Positions 25,072 through 33,288 of a DNA stretch of 35,372 nt are shown here, in pieces. Source of the DNA: an uncultured Campylobacter sp. GTDB lineage: Bacteria; Campylobacterota; Campylobacteria; Campylobacterales; Campylobacteraceae. The notes under the pieces were generated by a model that did no database searches, had not been told where the DNA came from, and saw only the letters and a list, made by a program, of their open reading frames with translations. Within the stretch, counting starts at the first letter, position 1. Every line of letters starts with the position of its first letter. Location: the NCBI RefSeq assembly GCF_938045625.1, contig NZ_CALIAV010000050.1, positions 1 to 35,372 on the forward strand, read 5' to 3'. Position numbers and translations under genes: made by a program.

Positions 25072-25544
25072 AATTTGGCTAAAGCGTACTTTGCGCTAAA
25101 GGTGAATTATGTTTTAAAGACTGCGATTTGCCTTTTGAGACTAGATTAAAAATTTAAATAATTACAAATTTATGTGAAATTTGCAGACTTCTGCATCCGT
25201 CAAATTTTAAAAGGCTAAATTTAATGCCGTTATCTACCGATATGATTTATGTTGTTTTTTGTAGCGGCTCAAAAATTTTAACCGACAACGAAAAAAGCAA
25301 AACAAGAAAGTACCCAGCGTCAATCGCCAAAAATATCTCAATTTTACTTGCAAACGCCGTAGTAAAATATTTTGCAAAGACGATACGATACCATAAACGA
25401 CGATATGGACTGCAAAATAGAGATTTGCAACGCGAAATGTGAAATTAGTACCGATTGCTGCGTCAGCTCGCTCCAAATCACGCTCAAAGTCCTTAAATTT
25501 ATCTAAAATAGTGTAAAATCCGCAAAAACAAAAAAAGGAAAGAT
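25072..25544. other. Intergenic region between gpsA and the GH3 gene
   Basis: About 470 bases without a supported gene. Short frames of 72 residues on the plus strand (25224-25442) and 80 on the minus strand (25234-25476) overlap each other and lack ribosome sites and family likeness. The right end has TAAAATAGTGTAAAAT and AAAGGAAAGA, the probable -10 region and ribosome site of the next gene. Confidence 0.45.
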
Positions 25545-26630
25545 ATGAAAAAATTTATTGCAGCGTTTTTTTCGGTGCTATTTTTGGCGGGTTTGCCGAC
25601 CGCGCTAAACGCCACCGATGCGCAAGCACAAGAAAAGCCGACTCTTCGCAAAATGATAGCCCAAATGATAATGGTAAGTTTCAACGGCTCTGATCCCAAA
25701 ACCGCCAAAGAAGCCGTCTCGGAGGCCAAATATCAGCGTTTCGGCGGCGTGATGTTGCTCGGTAAAAATATCTCTGATAAAAAAAATCTTACAGCGCTAA
25801 CAAACGCATTTAAAGAGGCGCAAAAAGGCATTTTTATCGCTATCGACGAGGAGGGCGGGCAAATCACGAGATTTAAGGACAAAAGCGGATTTGAGACCTT
25901 TATCTCGGCGCAAAAAGTAGCGAAAACCCTCGATTTAGCCGCTGCTGGCGAGCTTTACGCTAAGATGGCGCAACAGCTAAAAGACGTCGGTGTGAACGTA
26001 AATTTCGCTCCCGTGGCCGACGTGCTAAATCCAAAATCCACGATCATCGGCTCGCGCGGAAGGGCGTTTAGCGCCGATATAGACGAGGTTTCGCTGTATG
26101 CGAGCGAGTTTATGAAGGCCTCACAGGCTCGCGGCGTGATAGCGGCGATGAAGCACTTCCCCGGCCACGGTAACGTCGAGGCCGATAGCCACACCGCCAA
26201 GGTCGTGATCGACAAATTTGACTATACCGAGCTTAAGCCGTATTTTGATGCGGTTCGCAAAAACGAAGCCAAGATGATAATGGTCGGCCACATCTACCTC
26301 ATGCAGCGCGACTCCGAGCTGCCGGCCTCGCTCTCACCGGCGATCATCGACGGCTTGCTGCGCGGCGAGCTCAAATTTGACGGCGTAGTCATCAGCGACG
26401 ACATGCTCATGGGCGGACTAAAGGACTTTACGCTGCAAGAAAAGGTGATAAACTTTATCAACGCCGGCGGCGACGTGATGCTCTTTAGCGACTACAAAAT
26501 AGACGGGCGCAGGACCGCGGAGCTCGTCACGCAACTAGTCGTGGACGCGGTGGGTGCCAAGCAGATACCAAAAGAACGCATCGAGGAGTCCTACGAGCGA
26601 ATAATGAAGCTAAAAAATAGCATAAAATAG
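25545..26630 (+). CDS. Exported GH3 family beta-N-acetylhexosaminidase-like protein
   Basis: A 361-residue glycoside hydrolase family 3 protein with a Sec signal (MKKFIAAFFSVLFLAGLPTALNA). The barrel shows IAIDEEGGQITRFK, VNVNFAPVADVLNPKSTIIGSRGRAF, the conserved KHFPGHGNVEADSH loop that supplies the catalytic His in NagZ-type enzymes, and VISDDMLMGGL with the nucleophile among Asp285/Asp286. These motifs favour a NagZ-like beta-N-acetylglucosaminidase acting on peptidoglycan fragments. Unlike cytoplasmic NagZ of enterobacteria it appears to be exported, so it would work in the periplasm. The C-terminal domain of long GH3 enzymes is absent. AAAGGAAAGA precedes the ATG. Confidence 0.9.
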   Translation: MKKFIAAFFSVLFLAGLPTALNATDAQAQEKPTLRKMIAQMIMVSFNGSDPKTAKEAVSEAKYQRFGGVMLLGKNISDKKNLTALTNAFKEAQKGIFIAIDEEGGQITRFKDKSGFETFISAQKVAKTLDLAAAGELYAKMAQQLKDVGVNVNFAPVADVLNPKSTIIGSRGRAFSADIDEVSLYASEFMKASQARGVIAAMKHFPGHGNVEADSHTAKVVIDKFDYTELKPYFDAVRKNEAKMIMVGHIYLMQRDSELPASLSPAIIDGLLRGELKFDGVVISDDMLMGGLKDFTLQEKVINFINAGGDVMLFSDYKIDGRRTAELVTQLVVDAVGAKQIPKERIEESYERIMKLKNSIK

Positions 26631-27002
26631 GCTAACTGTAGGGCAAATTTGAGCTTTTGCGTGGAGTTTATTTTGTGGTTAGTCGGGTGTGTGCGGCGGC
26701 TGAAGTCAAATTTGCCTCTTTGTCTCGTTTTGTAAATTTGAGTTCAAATTTGACGACATTTTAAATTTGAACTCAAATTTTAACGCCCAAATTTTACTGC
26801 CTAGCTCGCTAAACCCGCACCGCTTTTATGTAAATCGGGGTTTAAAAAGTGATTTTATCAAATTTACACCAAGCAAGGTAGCCTTACAAAAATAAGAGTC
26901 AAATTTATCATTTTAGAACCCAAATTTAAGCTTTTAAAATTAATCTTGATGTATAATCTAGCCTTAAGAAAAATAATAAAATTTTAATTTTAAGGAGCAA
27001 AA
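26631..27002 (+). promoter_or_regulatory. Intergenic region with the abgA-like promoter
   Basis: No gene is seen in about 370 bases. Besides the 26734-26780 repeat it holds a perfect -10 box TATAAT at 26952-26957 and a ribosome site AAGGAG at 26992-26997, giving a leader of roughly 40 bases for the amidohydrolase gene. Confidence 0.55.
26734..26780. repeat. 18-base-arm perfect inverted repeat
   Basis: AAATTTGAGTTCAAATTT (26734-26751) and its exact complement AAATTTGAACTCAAATTT (26763-26780) flank an 11-base loop. It lies 104 bases after the GH3 stop. It may terminate that transcript, though only one T follows the stem. Each arm is itself nearly symmetrical, being built from two AAATTTG-type words. 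Confidence 0.75.
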
Positions 27003-28322
27003 ATGGACAATGTAGCAGCAAAAGTCGAAGCGCTAAAAGACGAAATGGTGAAAAATAGGCGGTTTTTTCACTCGCATCCCGAGACTGGATTTTTCACGTT
27101 TTTTACGACGGCAAAGATCGCTAGCGAGCTAAAAAAGCTCGGCTACAGCCTAAAAATGGGACGCGAGATAATGAAGCCCGAAGCCAGGGCAGGGCTAGGC
27201 AGCGAGAAAGATAAAGAGAAGTATCTAGAACGCGCAAAAAGCCTGCTAAGCGCCGACGAGCGAGAGTTTTTGCCCGTGATGGAGGATGGGCTAACGGGCG
27301 TGGTGGCCGAGCTTGATACGGGCAGGCCGGGCAAGACGCTTGCGTTTAGATTCGACATTGACGGCGTGGACGTGACCGAGAGCAAGGATGAGGCGCATAG
27401 GCCGTTTAAAGAGGGCTTTAGAGCCGATATAGACGGCATCACTCACGCCTGCGGGCATGACGGACACATCACGATCGGCCTTGCGATGGCTAAACTCATC
27501 GCGCAAAATTTGGACGATTTTAAAGGCAAATTTAGATTTATATTTCAAACCGCCGAGGAGGGCACCAGAGGCGCCGTGCCGATGGAGCAAGCAGGCGTGC
27601 TAGAGGGCGTGGACTACCTACTGGGCGGTCATATCGGCTTTCAGGCAAAGACTAGCAGCGGCATCATTTGCGGTACGAACAAGCTTCTTGCGACGTCGAA
27701 ATTTGACGTAAATTTCACGGGTAGATCGGCTCATGCGGCGGGCGCTCCGCAAGAAGGGGCAAACGCTCTACTGGCCGCAGCTCAGGCGGCTCTAGCTATG
27801 CACGGTATCACGCGACATGCCGACGGCGTCACGCGTATAAACGTGGGCGTTTTGCGAGCGGGCGAGGGGCGAAACGTCATCGCGCCAAACGGCTATATCG
27901 CCTGCGAAACGCGCGGCGAAACGACCGAGCTAAATGAATTTATGTTTCAAAAATGCATGGATATCGTCGCGGGCGTCGCGCAGATGTACGGCGTGCAGTA
28001 CGACGTGAAGCTAACCGGCGGCACGAGCGGAGGCGATAGTAGCGAGGAGATCACCGATATCTACGAGCGCGCCGCGCGCCAGTCGCCTTTTATCAAGGAC
28101 GAGCTCATCGTGCGGGATCTAAATTTCGGCGCTTGCGAGGACTTTGCGCACTTTATGCACGCCGTGCAAAAAGCAGGCGGTAAGAGCGGCTATCTAATGA
28201 TCGGTACCAAGCTCGCCGCAGGGCATCACAACGGCGCGTTTGACTTTGACGAGAGCGCGCTGCTATCGGGCACGGACGTGTTTTTACGCTCGGCGTATGC
28301 GATAAACGGTAAGGATGCGTGA
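27003..28322 (+). CDS. M20D amidohydrolase, AbgA-like
   Basis: A 439-residue cytoplasmic metallo-amidohydrolase resembling subunit A of p-aminobenzoyl-glutamate hydrolase and other M20D enzymes. Metal and catalytic residues are visible: HSHPETGF near residue 23, FDIDGVDV, HACGHDGH (His148, Cys150, His152) and QTAEEGTRGA (Glu185, Glu186). The dimerisation domain shows SAHAAGAPQEGANALLAAAQAAL and the C-terminal GHHNGAFDFDE supplies the last His. A roughly 45-residue insertion (about 55-100) typical of AbgA separates the first helix from the catalytic core. No AbgB or AbgT gene is adjacent, so the substrate is uncertain. It is the last clearly Campylobacter gene. Confidence 0.9.
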   Translation: MDNVAAKVEALKDEMVKNRRFFHSHPETGFFTFFTTAKIASELKKLGYSLKMGREIMKPEARAGLGSEKDKEKYLERAKSLLSADEREFLPVMEDGLTGVVAELDTGRPGKTLAFRFDIDGVDVTESKDEAHRPFKEGFRADIDGITHACGHDGHITIGLAMAKLIAQNLDDFKGKFRFIFQTAEEGTRGAVPMEQAGVLEGVDYLLGGHIGFQAKTSSGIICGTNKLLATSKFDVNFTGRSAHAAGAPQEGANALLAAAQAALAMHGITRHADGVTRINVGVLRAGEGRNVIAPNGYIACETRGETTELNEFMFQKCMDIVAGVAQMYGVQYDVKLTGGTSGGDSSEEITDIYERAARQSPFIKDELIVRDLNFGACEDFAHFMHAVQKAGGKSGYLMIGTKLAAGHHNGAFDFDESALLSGTDVFLRSAYAINGKDA

Positions 28323-28337
28323 GGGTAAATTTGATAA

Positions 28338-28377
28338 ATCACAAGCTATTTTGGCTATAATTAAAATAGCTTGTGAT
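28338..28377. terminator. 15-base-arm inverted repeat between convergent genes
   Basis: ATCACAAGCTATTTT (28338-28352) and AAAATAGCTTGTGAT (28363-28377) are perfect complements around a 10-base loop. It lies between the convergent ends of the abgA-like gene and the RT-containing ORF, and the stem ends in A/T runs on both strands. A bidirectional terminator is the simplest reading. Confidence 0.75.
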
Positions 28378-28404
28378 ATTTTAATGATAATGACTTCCTA
28401 ATTT

Positions 28405-29727
28405 TTAGCCTGTTATATTTCTATTGATTTCTAGAAAATTGCCTTTGTTATTATTTTGCCTTGAGTAGTATATTTTATTGTTATTATCTACAATTAGTCT
28501 TATTTTACTTGATAATTTATTTAAATTTCTTAATGTAAATGGGTATTTTTGATCTTCTATTTTTTCTATTAACTTTTCCTCTTTGGCAAGGCTACAAAAG
28601 GTTCCTAAGATATAATCTGGTAGAGTTGACAGAATGTCTTCTTTAGATATTTTTTCTATTTGAAATTTTGTAGAATGTTTTTCGTTACGCAAGTAACTAC
28701 TTAATTTGTTTGTTGATATCTTACTGTTCTCTTCATAGCATATATAATTATTTGCATCTCCAAAACGATTCAATAGTATTTTGTTAAAAACTTTACTAAA
28801 TAGGTTATAGTACAACTCTTGGTATTCTTCTTTGGCTACTTTTTTATTAAATTTATCAAAAATGATAAAAGCTTCGTATTCTAGCCCTCTTAATAAATCT
28901 TGGACTTTGATTTTTATCTCTGTATTATCGCTTGTATAGTGGAAAAGACCTTCTTTCTCTATAAACTCATCTCTGGCATCTATCAGAAAGCTATTTTTTA
29001 GATCGTATAATTTTTGAATATTTTTTTTCTTATCTGAATCGCCAATTATGGAAACCACACATATTGCTAAATACTGTTTATCTGCGTTAATTATAATTTC
29101 GCTTTCATCTATATAATGAAAGATACGTTTGGCTGTAGTTACCTTGAAAGTTTTAGCCGATGCATTATCTATTGTACAATTATTATTTTTTAGAATTTCC
29201 AAAAAAGTTTTTTTATATTTTTCTCCTAAATCCTTTTCTATTCCAATTATATATGCAATTTCTCCATATAATCTTTTTAGTAATTCCTCTTCTGAATTAC
29301 TCCCAAAAAATTTATTCATATAATATAATTTTTGTCTAACTTTTCTTTTTAGTCTTTTGGGCACTCTTGGATATTCTCTGTTTGAGATACTTAGTCCAGT
29401 AACATATTGTGGTTGCCCTTGTATTGCAAATAAAGTTTTTTGTTTGTTTAGCTTAAGATTATATTTGTTTAGTATTTTTTGCAAATCATCTGCTTTTATA
29501 AAATTATTTTCATCTGAAGAAAAAGTAATGTCGTCCCCGTATCTAGTATAAACAACATTTTTAGCTATCGAGGATCTTATGTCTGCATCCAATTCATAGC
29601 AAAATAAATTTGCTAATAACGGACTTGTATTTAAACCTTCTTTTAATGCATTATCATATGTGCACAGATTTGAAAACAGTTCGGCAGCTTGTTTTTCGCA
29701 TCCAATCTTAATAAAAACTTTTTCAAT
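28405..29727 (-). other. 3' part of a retron-type reverse transcriptase with C-terminal DUF3800 domain
   Basis: From residue 1180 of the fused ORF the sequence follows the retron/group II-like RT palm: FIKIGCEKQAAELFSNLCTYDNALKEG, then NTSPLLANLFCYELD, then the active site YTRYGDDITFS (Tyr1242-Asp1245), then VTGLSIS (from Val1288) and the basic thumb segment RVPKRLKRKVRQKLYYM. About 100-130 residues that should precede this, with the fingers and the first catalytic Asp, are absent. Residues from about 1380 to the end are DUF3800: HYIDESE (Asp1386, Glu1387), LFHYTSDNTEIKIKVQDLLRGLEYEAF, and the late TLPDYILG (Asp1550). DUF3800 has an RNase H-like fold by family knowledge. From memory, one class of retrons carries DUF3800 as its effector. 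AT-rich relative to the Campylobacter flank, as accessory defence genes often are. Confidence 0.8.
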
Positions 29728-32700
29728 ACTTTCTTTTTCTTTTAATTGTAAAGAAATATCAGAAACTAGTTTCTTGAAATCAGATACAAGGTCAGCAAGA
29801 TCTGAATTTTTATTATAATCTCTTGATGATAAAACCATTCTTTCTAAATTATCACCTGACAAAATAGTTTCTATTGTTTTTTCTATTTCCCCAAACTTAG
29901 AATTAGGATATTTAGCTTTTAATTCTTTTATAGTTGCTAAATCTTTCTTTAAAAGTTCCCTAGTATCATTTAATTTAGTTTTTAATTCATTTTTTATAGA
30001 ATTTAATTTAGCTTTTAATTCAGGATTCCTGTCAGCTAATAAAACTGCTTTTTTTACAAGTGTATAAGAGTCTTCTCTTTTAAGATCTGTTTCAAATTGT
30101 TTTTCTAAATCTTTTTCATTTGGATATAGCGAGTACACTTTACTAGATAAACTACCAAAGTCTGATTCTATTTTATTAAAAATTTCTTGAAAATGTAAAT
30201 TTTGATAATTAGAATCTTTTTCCAAATTATTAATTTCATCTAACTTTGTTTTTAACTCTTTTTCTTTATTCATGATAGATTTAAAATCATCACTATTTTT
30301 TAATTTCTTAACTAATTCTATTGCTTCTTTCTTTTCTATTTCACTTAAATTAAATTGTGATAAATCATTTACTAGTTCTTCATTAGTTTTAGTTTTTAAG
30401 TATGTTATTAAATCCTTCTTTTTCTTTGCTTCTTTTTCTTCATCAACAGTATTAAAAGTAGTCTTTTTATTTGTTGTTGTAAGAGTAGGAGAAAGAATAC
30501 CTAATTTATTTGCATTTCTAATACTTCTATATACAGCATTTTCATCACTATTTAATCTTCTTAATTCTTCTCTTGTTTTTAATTCTAAAAGTGAAGTTCC
30601 ATTTTTAGATAATTTTTTATTATTAATTAATTGATGAGCTATTGAATCTGATATAAATGGAATAGTCATATCATAGTCTTTTCCAGTTTTCATATCATGC
30701 CAAGTATAATCTATTTTTCTTCCCATATCAATAATAGCTTCATTTTCACTAATTTTGCTTGTTAATAGTTCAATTGTAAAATCATTTCTATTATCCATAT
30801 TAGTTGTTCCGTATTTTATAAATCTTATATTTGGATCAGAGTCTTTTAAAGCATGTTGATAATAATGTCCTTCACTATTCTTCTTAGTGGGATCTATATC
30901 CATTTTTAAAGAAGTTCTTCCAGATATTGAAGCTTGTGAATCATCAAGACTTAAAGAACCTCCAACTTCAACAGTATCTATATTTTTAAGTTTTGCATAA
31001 GCTCCTAATGTTATACTAGTTCCATATTGCCCAGTCATTTGTTCTGCTATTTTTAGTGTGTTTTTACCTTCTCCTAAATCAACAGTTCCTTCTATTCTTC
31101 CTATTCCTCTAAATTCAACATTTTTACCTGCAATACTTCTAGTTAAATCTAAATCTTTTATAAGTCCATCTACTCCACCTAAATTAACATATTTTTTTTG
31201 TTCAGCAGTGGCAGCAGGATTATCCCAGAAACCATATTTTTTAGCAATAGTTCCATCAGCTATTAAAGCATTTAATTCAAAGTATTTAGCATGTAATTTA
31301 ACACGTTTTTCATATGCTTTTACCCAATTTTCTACATATTTTCTACCAGCAGGAGTTAAGGTATTCAAATATGCCTTTTTTTGCTGTTCAGTTTTAGATG
31401 GCCAATCTACTATTCCATAAAAATCACTAGGTCTATTTGGCATATCATAAGCAATTGCTTCATCGTCTATAGCTTTTTTATATTCTGGTTCAAGCTCATT
31501 CATTTTTTTTCTAGTTTCTGCTAATTCTCTCTCATAATTTTCTTTAGCCTTTAGATAATCTGGATTTTTAAAAGGTTTAACCCATTTATTTTCAAAAGCC
31601 TCTTTTGTTAAATTCTTTTTATCATAAAAATATTGGTCAAATTGATTACGAGGAATTTCACCTTTTTCAGCTCTTTCTTTAGCAACTCTTATATATTCAT
31701 TTAGATTTTTTGTAACTTCTTTATTAGTTTTTACAGTTTCTGTAACTTTCTTAGTAATAATTTCTTCAGTTCCTATATATCCTTTAAATTTCTTTATATT
31801 TTCTTTATCATCTATATCAAAATCTTTTGATACTTTAGAAATTTCACTGATAAGAAAAACTTCATCAAAATTATAATCATAAGTTTGTTCAACTTTATAT
31901 TTACTACGATCAGAAAATTCATTTTTTCTAGCTTCATATTCAGCTGGGCTTAACTGAGCTACAAGTTTTTCATCTTTTCTTGTAACTCTGACCATTTTCT
32001 TTATTTTAGTTTCAACCTTAGTTTCAGTTTCAGTAAGTTTTAAACTTACATCATTAGTATACTTATTTTTATCTTGTGCAAAGATACTTCCATCTTTTGT
32101 ATATAGTAATTTTCCTCTATTATCAGTAGTTGATTTATCATTAAATGGACTATAATAATTAATAGTTGTAAAAACAGTATCTTTATATTCAGTCTTGCTT
32201 CCACTTTCAACAGATACAGGTTCTAATTTCCAATCAACTTTCCATTTTCTACCTTTATCATCAACTGTATATAAATCTTCTCCCTCTTGAATTACATTTT
32301 TTATATTTTTTTGTACCATTTTTTCTTTTAAGAAAGCTGAAATTTCTGCCTTAGATTTTCCTTCTATTCTAGTTCTGTATTCTTTCATAGTTATATCCAA
32401 AGGATTTACATCTTTTTCTGCTCCAAAACTTTTTGATCTTTCATCTTCAGTAGCATTAGTTGTTACAATTTTATATTCACCTTCTATATAGTATCTTTCA
32501 TTTTTATTCTTTTTAGTATTTTCTACTTCTGATGAAAATTTTTCTTTGTTTAAGAATACAATATCTTTTACAGTATTTCCTGCTCCAAAATAAAATCTCT
32601 TTTCATAGAATTGATCACTGTTCTTGTAAGGTAATTCAGAATAGTCTTCCTTATCAAAAGCTCCAATACCTTTTTCAGCTAAATCTGCAATAGTATGAGA

Positions 32701-33264
32701 ACTTCTTCTAATCTTTGAATTTGAATTAGGTTCTTCTCTTGAATCTGAGGCAGCATTTTTATAAACTACATGAGCAATAGGAACTAAATCAACTCCATTA
32801 TGTGTCCTTTGGGCTTTTACATTTCCTTTTTCCCAATAATTTGATTTAATACCATTTATTCTATTTTGTTCATCAACTACTCTTAAAAAACCTTCATAAG
32901 CTGTTTTTTCTATTGGTTGTATAACTTCTTTACTTTCTTGGATTATTCTATAATTATTTTTAGGCCCTATACCATCACCAATTTTTTTAATTTCTTTATC
33001 TATTTTTGGTAATATTTCTGGAATATCAAGATGACTTAAACCAGGCTCATCTAAATCTTTTTTTATAGCAGTTAATATTTGTTCTTTAATCGCTTTTATT
33101 CTACTTTGTTTTAAATAAGGATTAGTTTTATCGTTTTCTATTGCTTTAATTATTGCATTATCTATTATTTTATTAATTTGTTTAATAGTATCTGTTCTTT
33201 CATTAGCATAAGAAGCTGTTGCAGCTACTATTAATGATATCATTATTAGTTTTTTTATTTTCAT
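28405..33264 (-). CDS. Chimeric ORF: autotransporter-like N-part fused to reverse transcriptase-DUF3800 C-part
   Basis: A single open frame of 1619 codons joins two unrelated proteins. Residues 1 to about 1178 are exported and autotransporter-like; residues about 1180-1619 are the second half of a retron-type reverse transcriptase plus a DUF3800 domain. The join is at a purine-rich run (about 29715-29760). An exported RT lacking its fingers makes no biological sense, the C-terminal barrel expected of an autotransporter is missing, and codon use changes at the join (Ser TCG/TCC, Gly GGG and Asp GAC appear only after it). I therefore treat it as a junction product, by mis-assembly or recombination, and not as one functional protein. 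The start at 33264 has AAAAAGGAG upstream and a good signal peptide. The two parts are described separately below. Confidence 0.75.
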   Translation of the reverse strand: MKIKKLIMISLIVAATASYANERTDTIKQINKIIDNAIIKAIENDKTNPYLKQSRIKAIKEQILTAIKKDLDEPGLSHLDIPEILPKIDKEIKKIGDGIGPKNNYRIIQESKEVIQPIEKTAYEGFLRVVDEQNRINGIKSNYWEKGNVKAQRTHNGVDLVPIAHVVYKNAASDSREEPNSNSKIRRSSHTIADLAEKGIGAFDKEDYSELPYKNSDQFYEKRFYFGAGNTVKDIVFLNKEKFSSEVENTKKNKNERYYIEGEYKIVTTNATEDERSKSFGAEKDVNPLDITMKEYRTRIEGKSKAEISAFLKEKMVQKNIKNVIQEGEDLYTVDDKGRKWKVDWKLEPVSVESGSKTEYKDTVFTTINYYSPFNDKSTTDNRGKLLYTKDGSIFAQDKNKYTNDVSLKLTETETKVETKIKKMVRVTRKDEKLVAQLSPAEYEARKNEFSDRSKYKVEQTYDYNFDEVFLISEISKVSKDFDIDDKENIKKFKGYIGTEEIITKKVTETVKTNKEVTKNLNEYIRVAKERAEKGEIPRNQFDQYFYDKKNLTKEAFENKWVKPFKNPDYLKAKENYERELAETRKKMNELEPEYKKAIDDEAIAYDMPNRPSDFYGIVDWPSKTEQQKKAYLNTLTPAGRKYVENWVKAYEKRVKLHAKYFELNALIADGTIAKKYGFWDNPAATAEQKKYVNLGGVDGLIKDLDLTRSIAGKNVEFRGIGRIEGTVDLGEGKNTLKIAEQMTGQYGTSITLGAYAKLKNIDTVEVGGSLSLDDSQASISGRTSLKMDIDPTKKNSEGHYYQHALKDSDPNIRFIKYGTTNMDNRNDFTIELLTSKISENEAIIDMGRKIDYTWHDMKTGKDYDMTIPFISDSIAHQLINNKKLSKNGTSLLELKTREELRRLNSDENAVYRSIRNANKLGILSPTLTTTNKKTTFNTVDEEKEAKKKKDLITYLKTKTNEELVNDLSQFNLSEIEKKEAIELVKKLKNSDDFKSIMNKEKELKTKLDEINNLEKDSNYQNLHFQEIFNKIESDFGSLSSKVYSLYPNEKDLEKQFETDLKREDSYTLVKKAVLLADRNPELKAKLNSIKNELKTKLNDTRELLKKDLATIKELKAKYPNSKFGEIEKTIETILSGDNLERMVLSSRDYNKNSDLADLVSDFKKLVSDISLQLKEKESIEKVFIKIGCEKQAAELFSNLCTYDNALKEGLNTSPLLANLFCYELDADIRSSIAKNVVYTRYGDDITFSSDENNFIKADDLQKILNKYNLKLNKQKTLFAIQGQPQYVTGLSISNREYPRVPKRLKRKVRQKLYYMNKFFGSNSEEELLKRLYGEIAYIIGIEKDLGEKYKKTFLEILKNNNCTIDNASAKTFKVTTAKRIFHYIDESEIIINADKQYLAICVVSIIGDSDKKKNIQKLYDLKNSFLIDARDEFIEKEGLFHYTSDNTEIKIKVQDLLRGLEYEAFIIFDKFNKKVAKEEYQELYYNLFSKVFNKILLNRFGDANNYICYEENSKISTNKLSSYLRNEKHSTKFQIEKISKEDILSTLPDYILGTFCSLAKEEKLIEKIEDQKYPFTLRNLNKLSSKIRLIVDNNNKIYYSRQNNNKGNFLEINRNITG
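29728..33264 (-). other. Fusobacterium-type exported autotransporter-like passenger, 3' end lost
   Basis: Residues 1-20 (MKIKKLIMISLIVAATASYA) are a Sec signal. The next 650 or so residues are Lys/Glu/Tyr-rich with a few repeats of a K-T-E-T type; around residues 690-790 a beta-helix-like stretch appears (VEFRGIGRIEGTVDLGEG, TVEVGGSLSLDDSQASISG) that is typical of fusobacterial autotransporter passengers. Residues about 980-1175 are a Lys/Glu-rich probable coiled coil. The outer-membrane barrel that should follow is not present because the RT part replaces it. The gene starts 24 bases after the TonB receptor stop with AAAGGAG between, so the two form an operon in the source genome. Function unknown; adhesion is a guess from family. 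Confidence 0.65.
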
Positions 33265-33288
33265 TATGTCTACTCCTTTTTAGAAAAA

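Noticed and set aside
25224..25476. Two short overlapping frames between gpsA and the GH3 gene
   Set aside because: They overlap on opposite strands, have no ribosome site and resemble no family; I call the region non-coding.
28353..28362. TATAAT in the loop of the 28338-28377 repeat as a promoter
   Set aside because: There is no gene downstream on the plus strand and the loop of a terminator is an unlikely promoter; six AT-rich bases arise easily.
30272..30634. Hydrophobic plus-strand frame inside the fused ORF
   Set aside because: It is the antisense of a Lys/Glu-rich coiled coil, which always reads as Phe/Leu/Ser-rich sequence.
28405..33264. A genuine secreted reverse transcriptase of a new type
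   Set aside because: The RT part lacks its fingers and first catalytic Asp motif, the exported part lacks its barrel, and composition changes at the join. A junction product explains all three.
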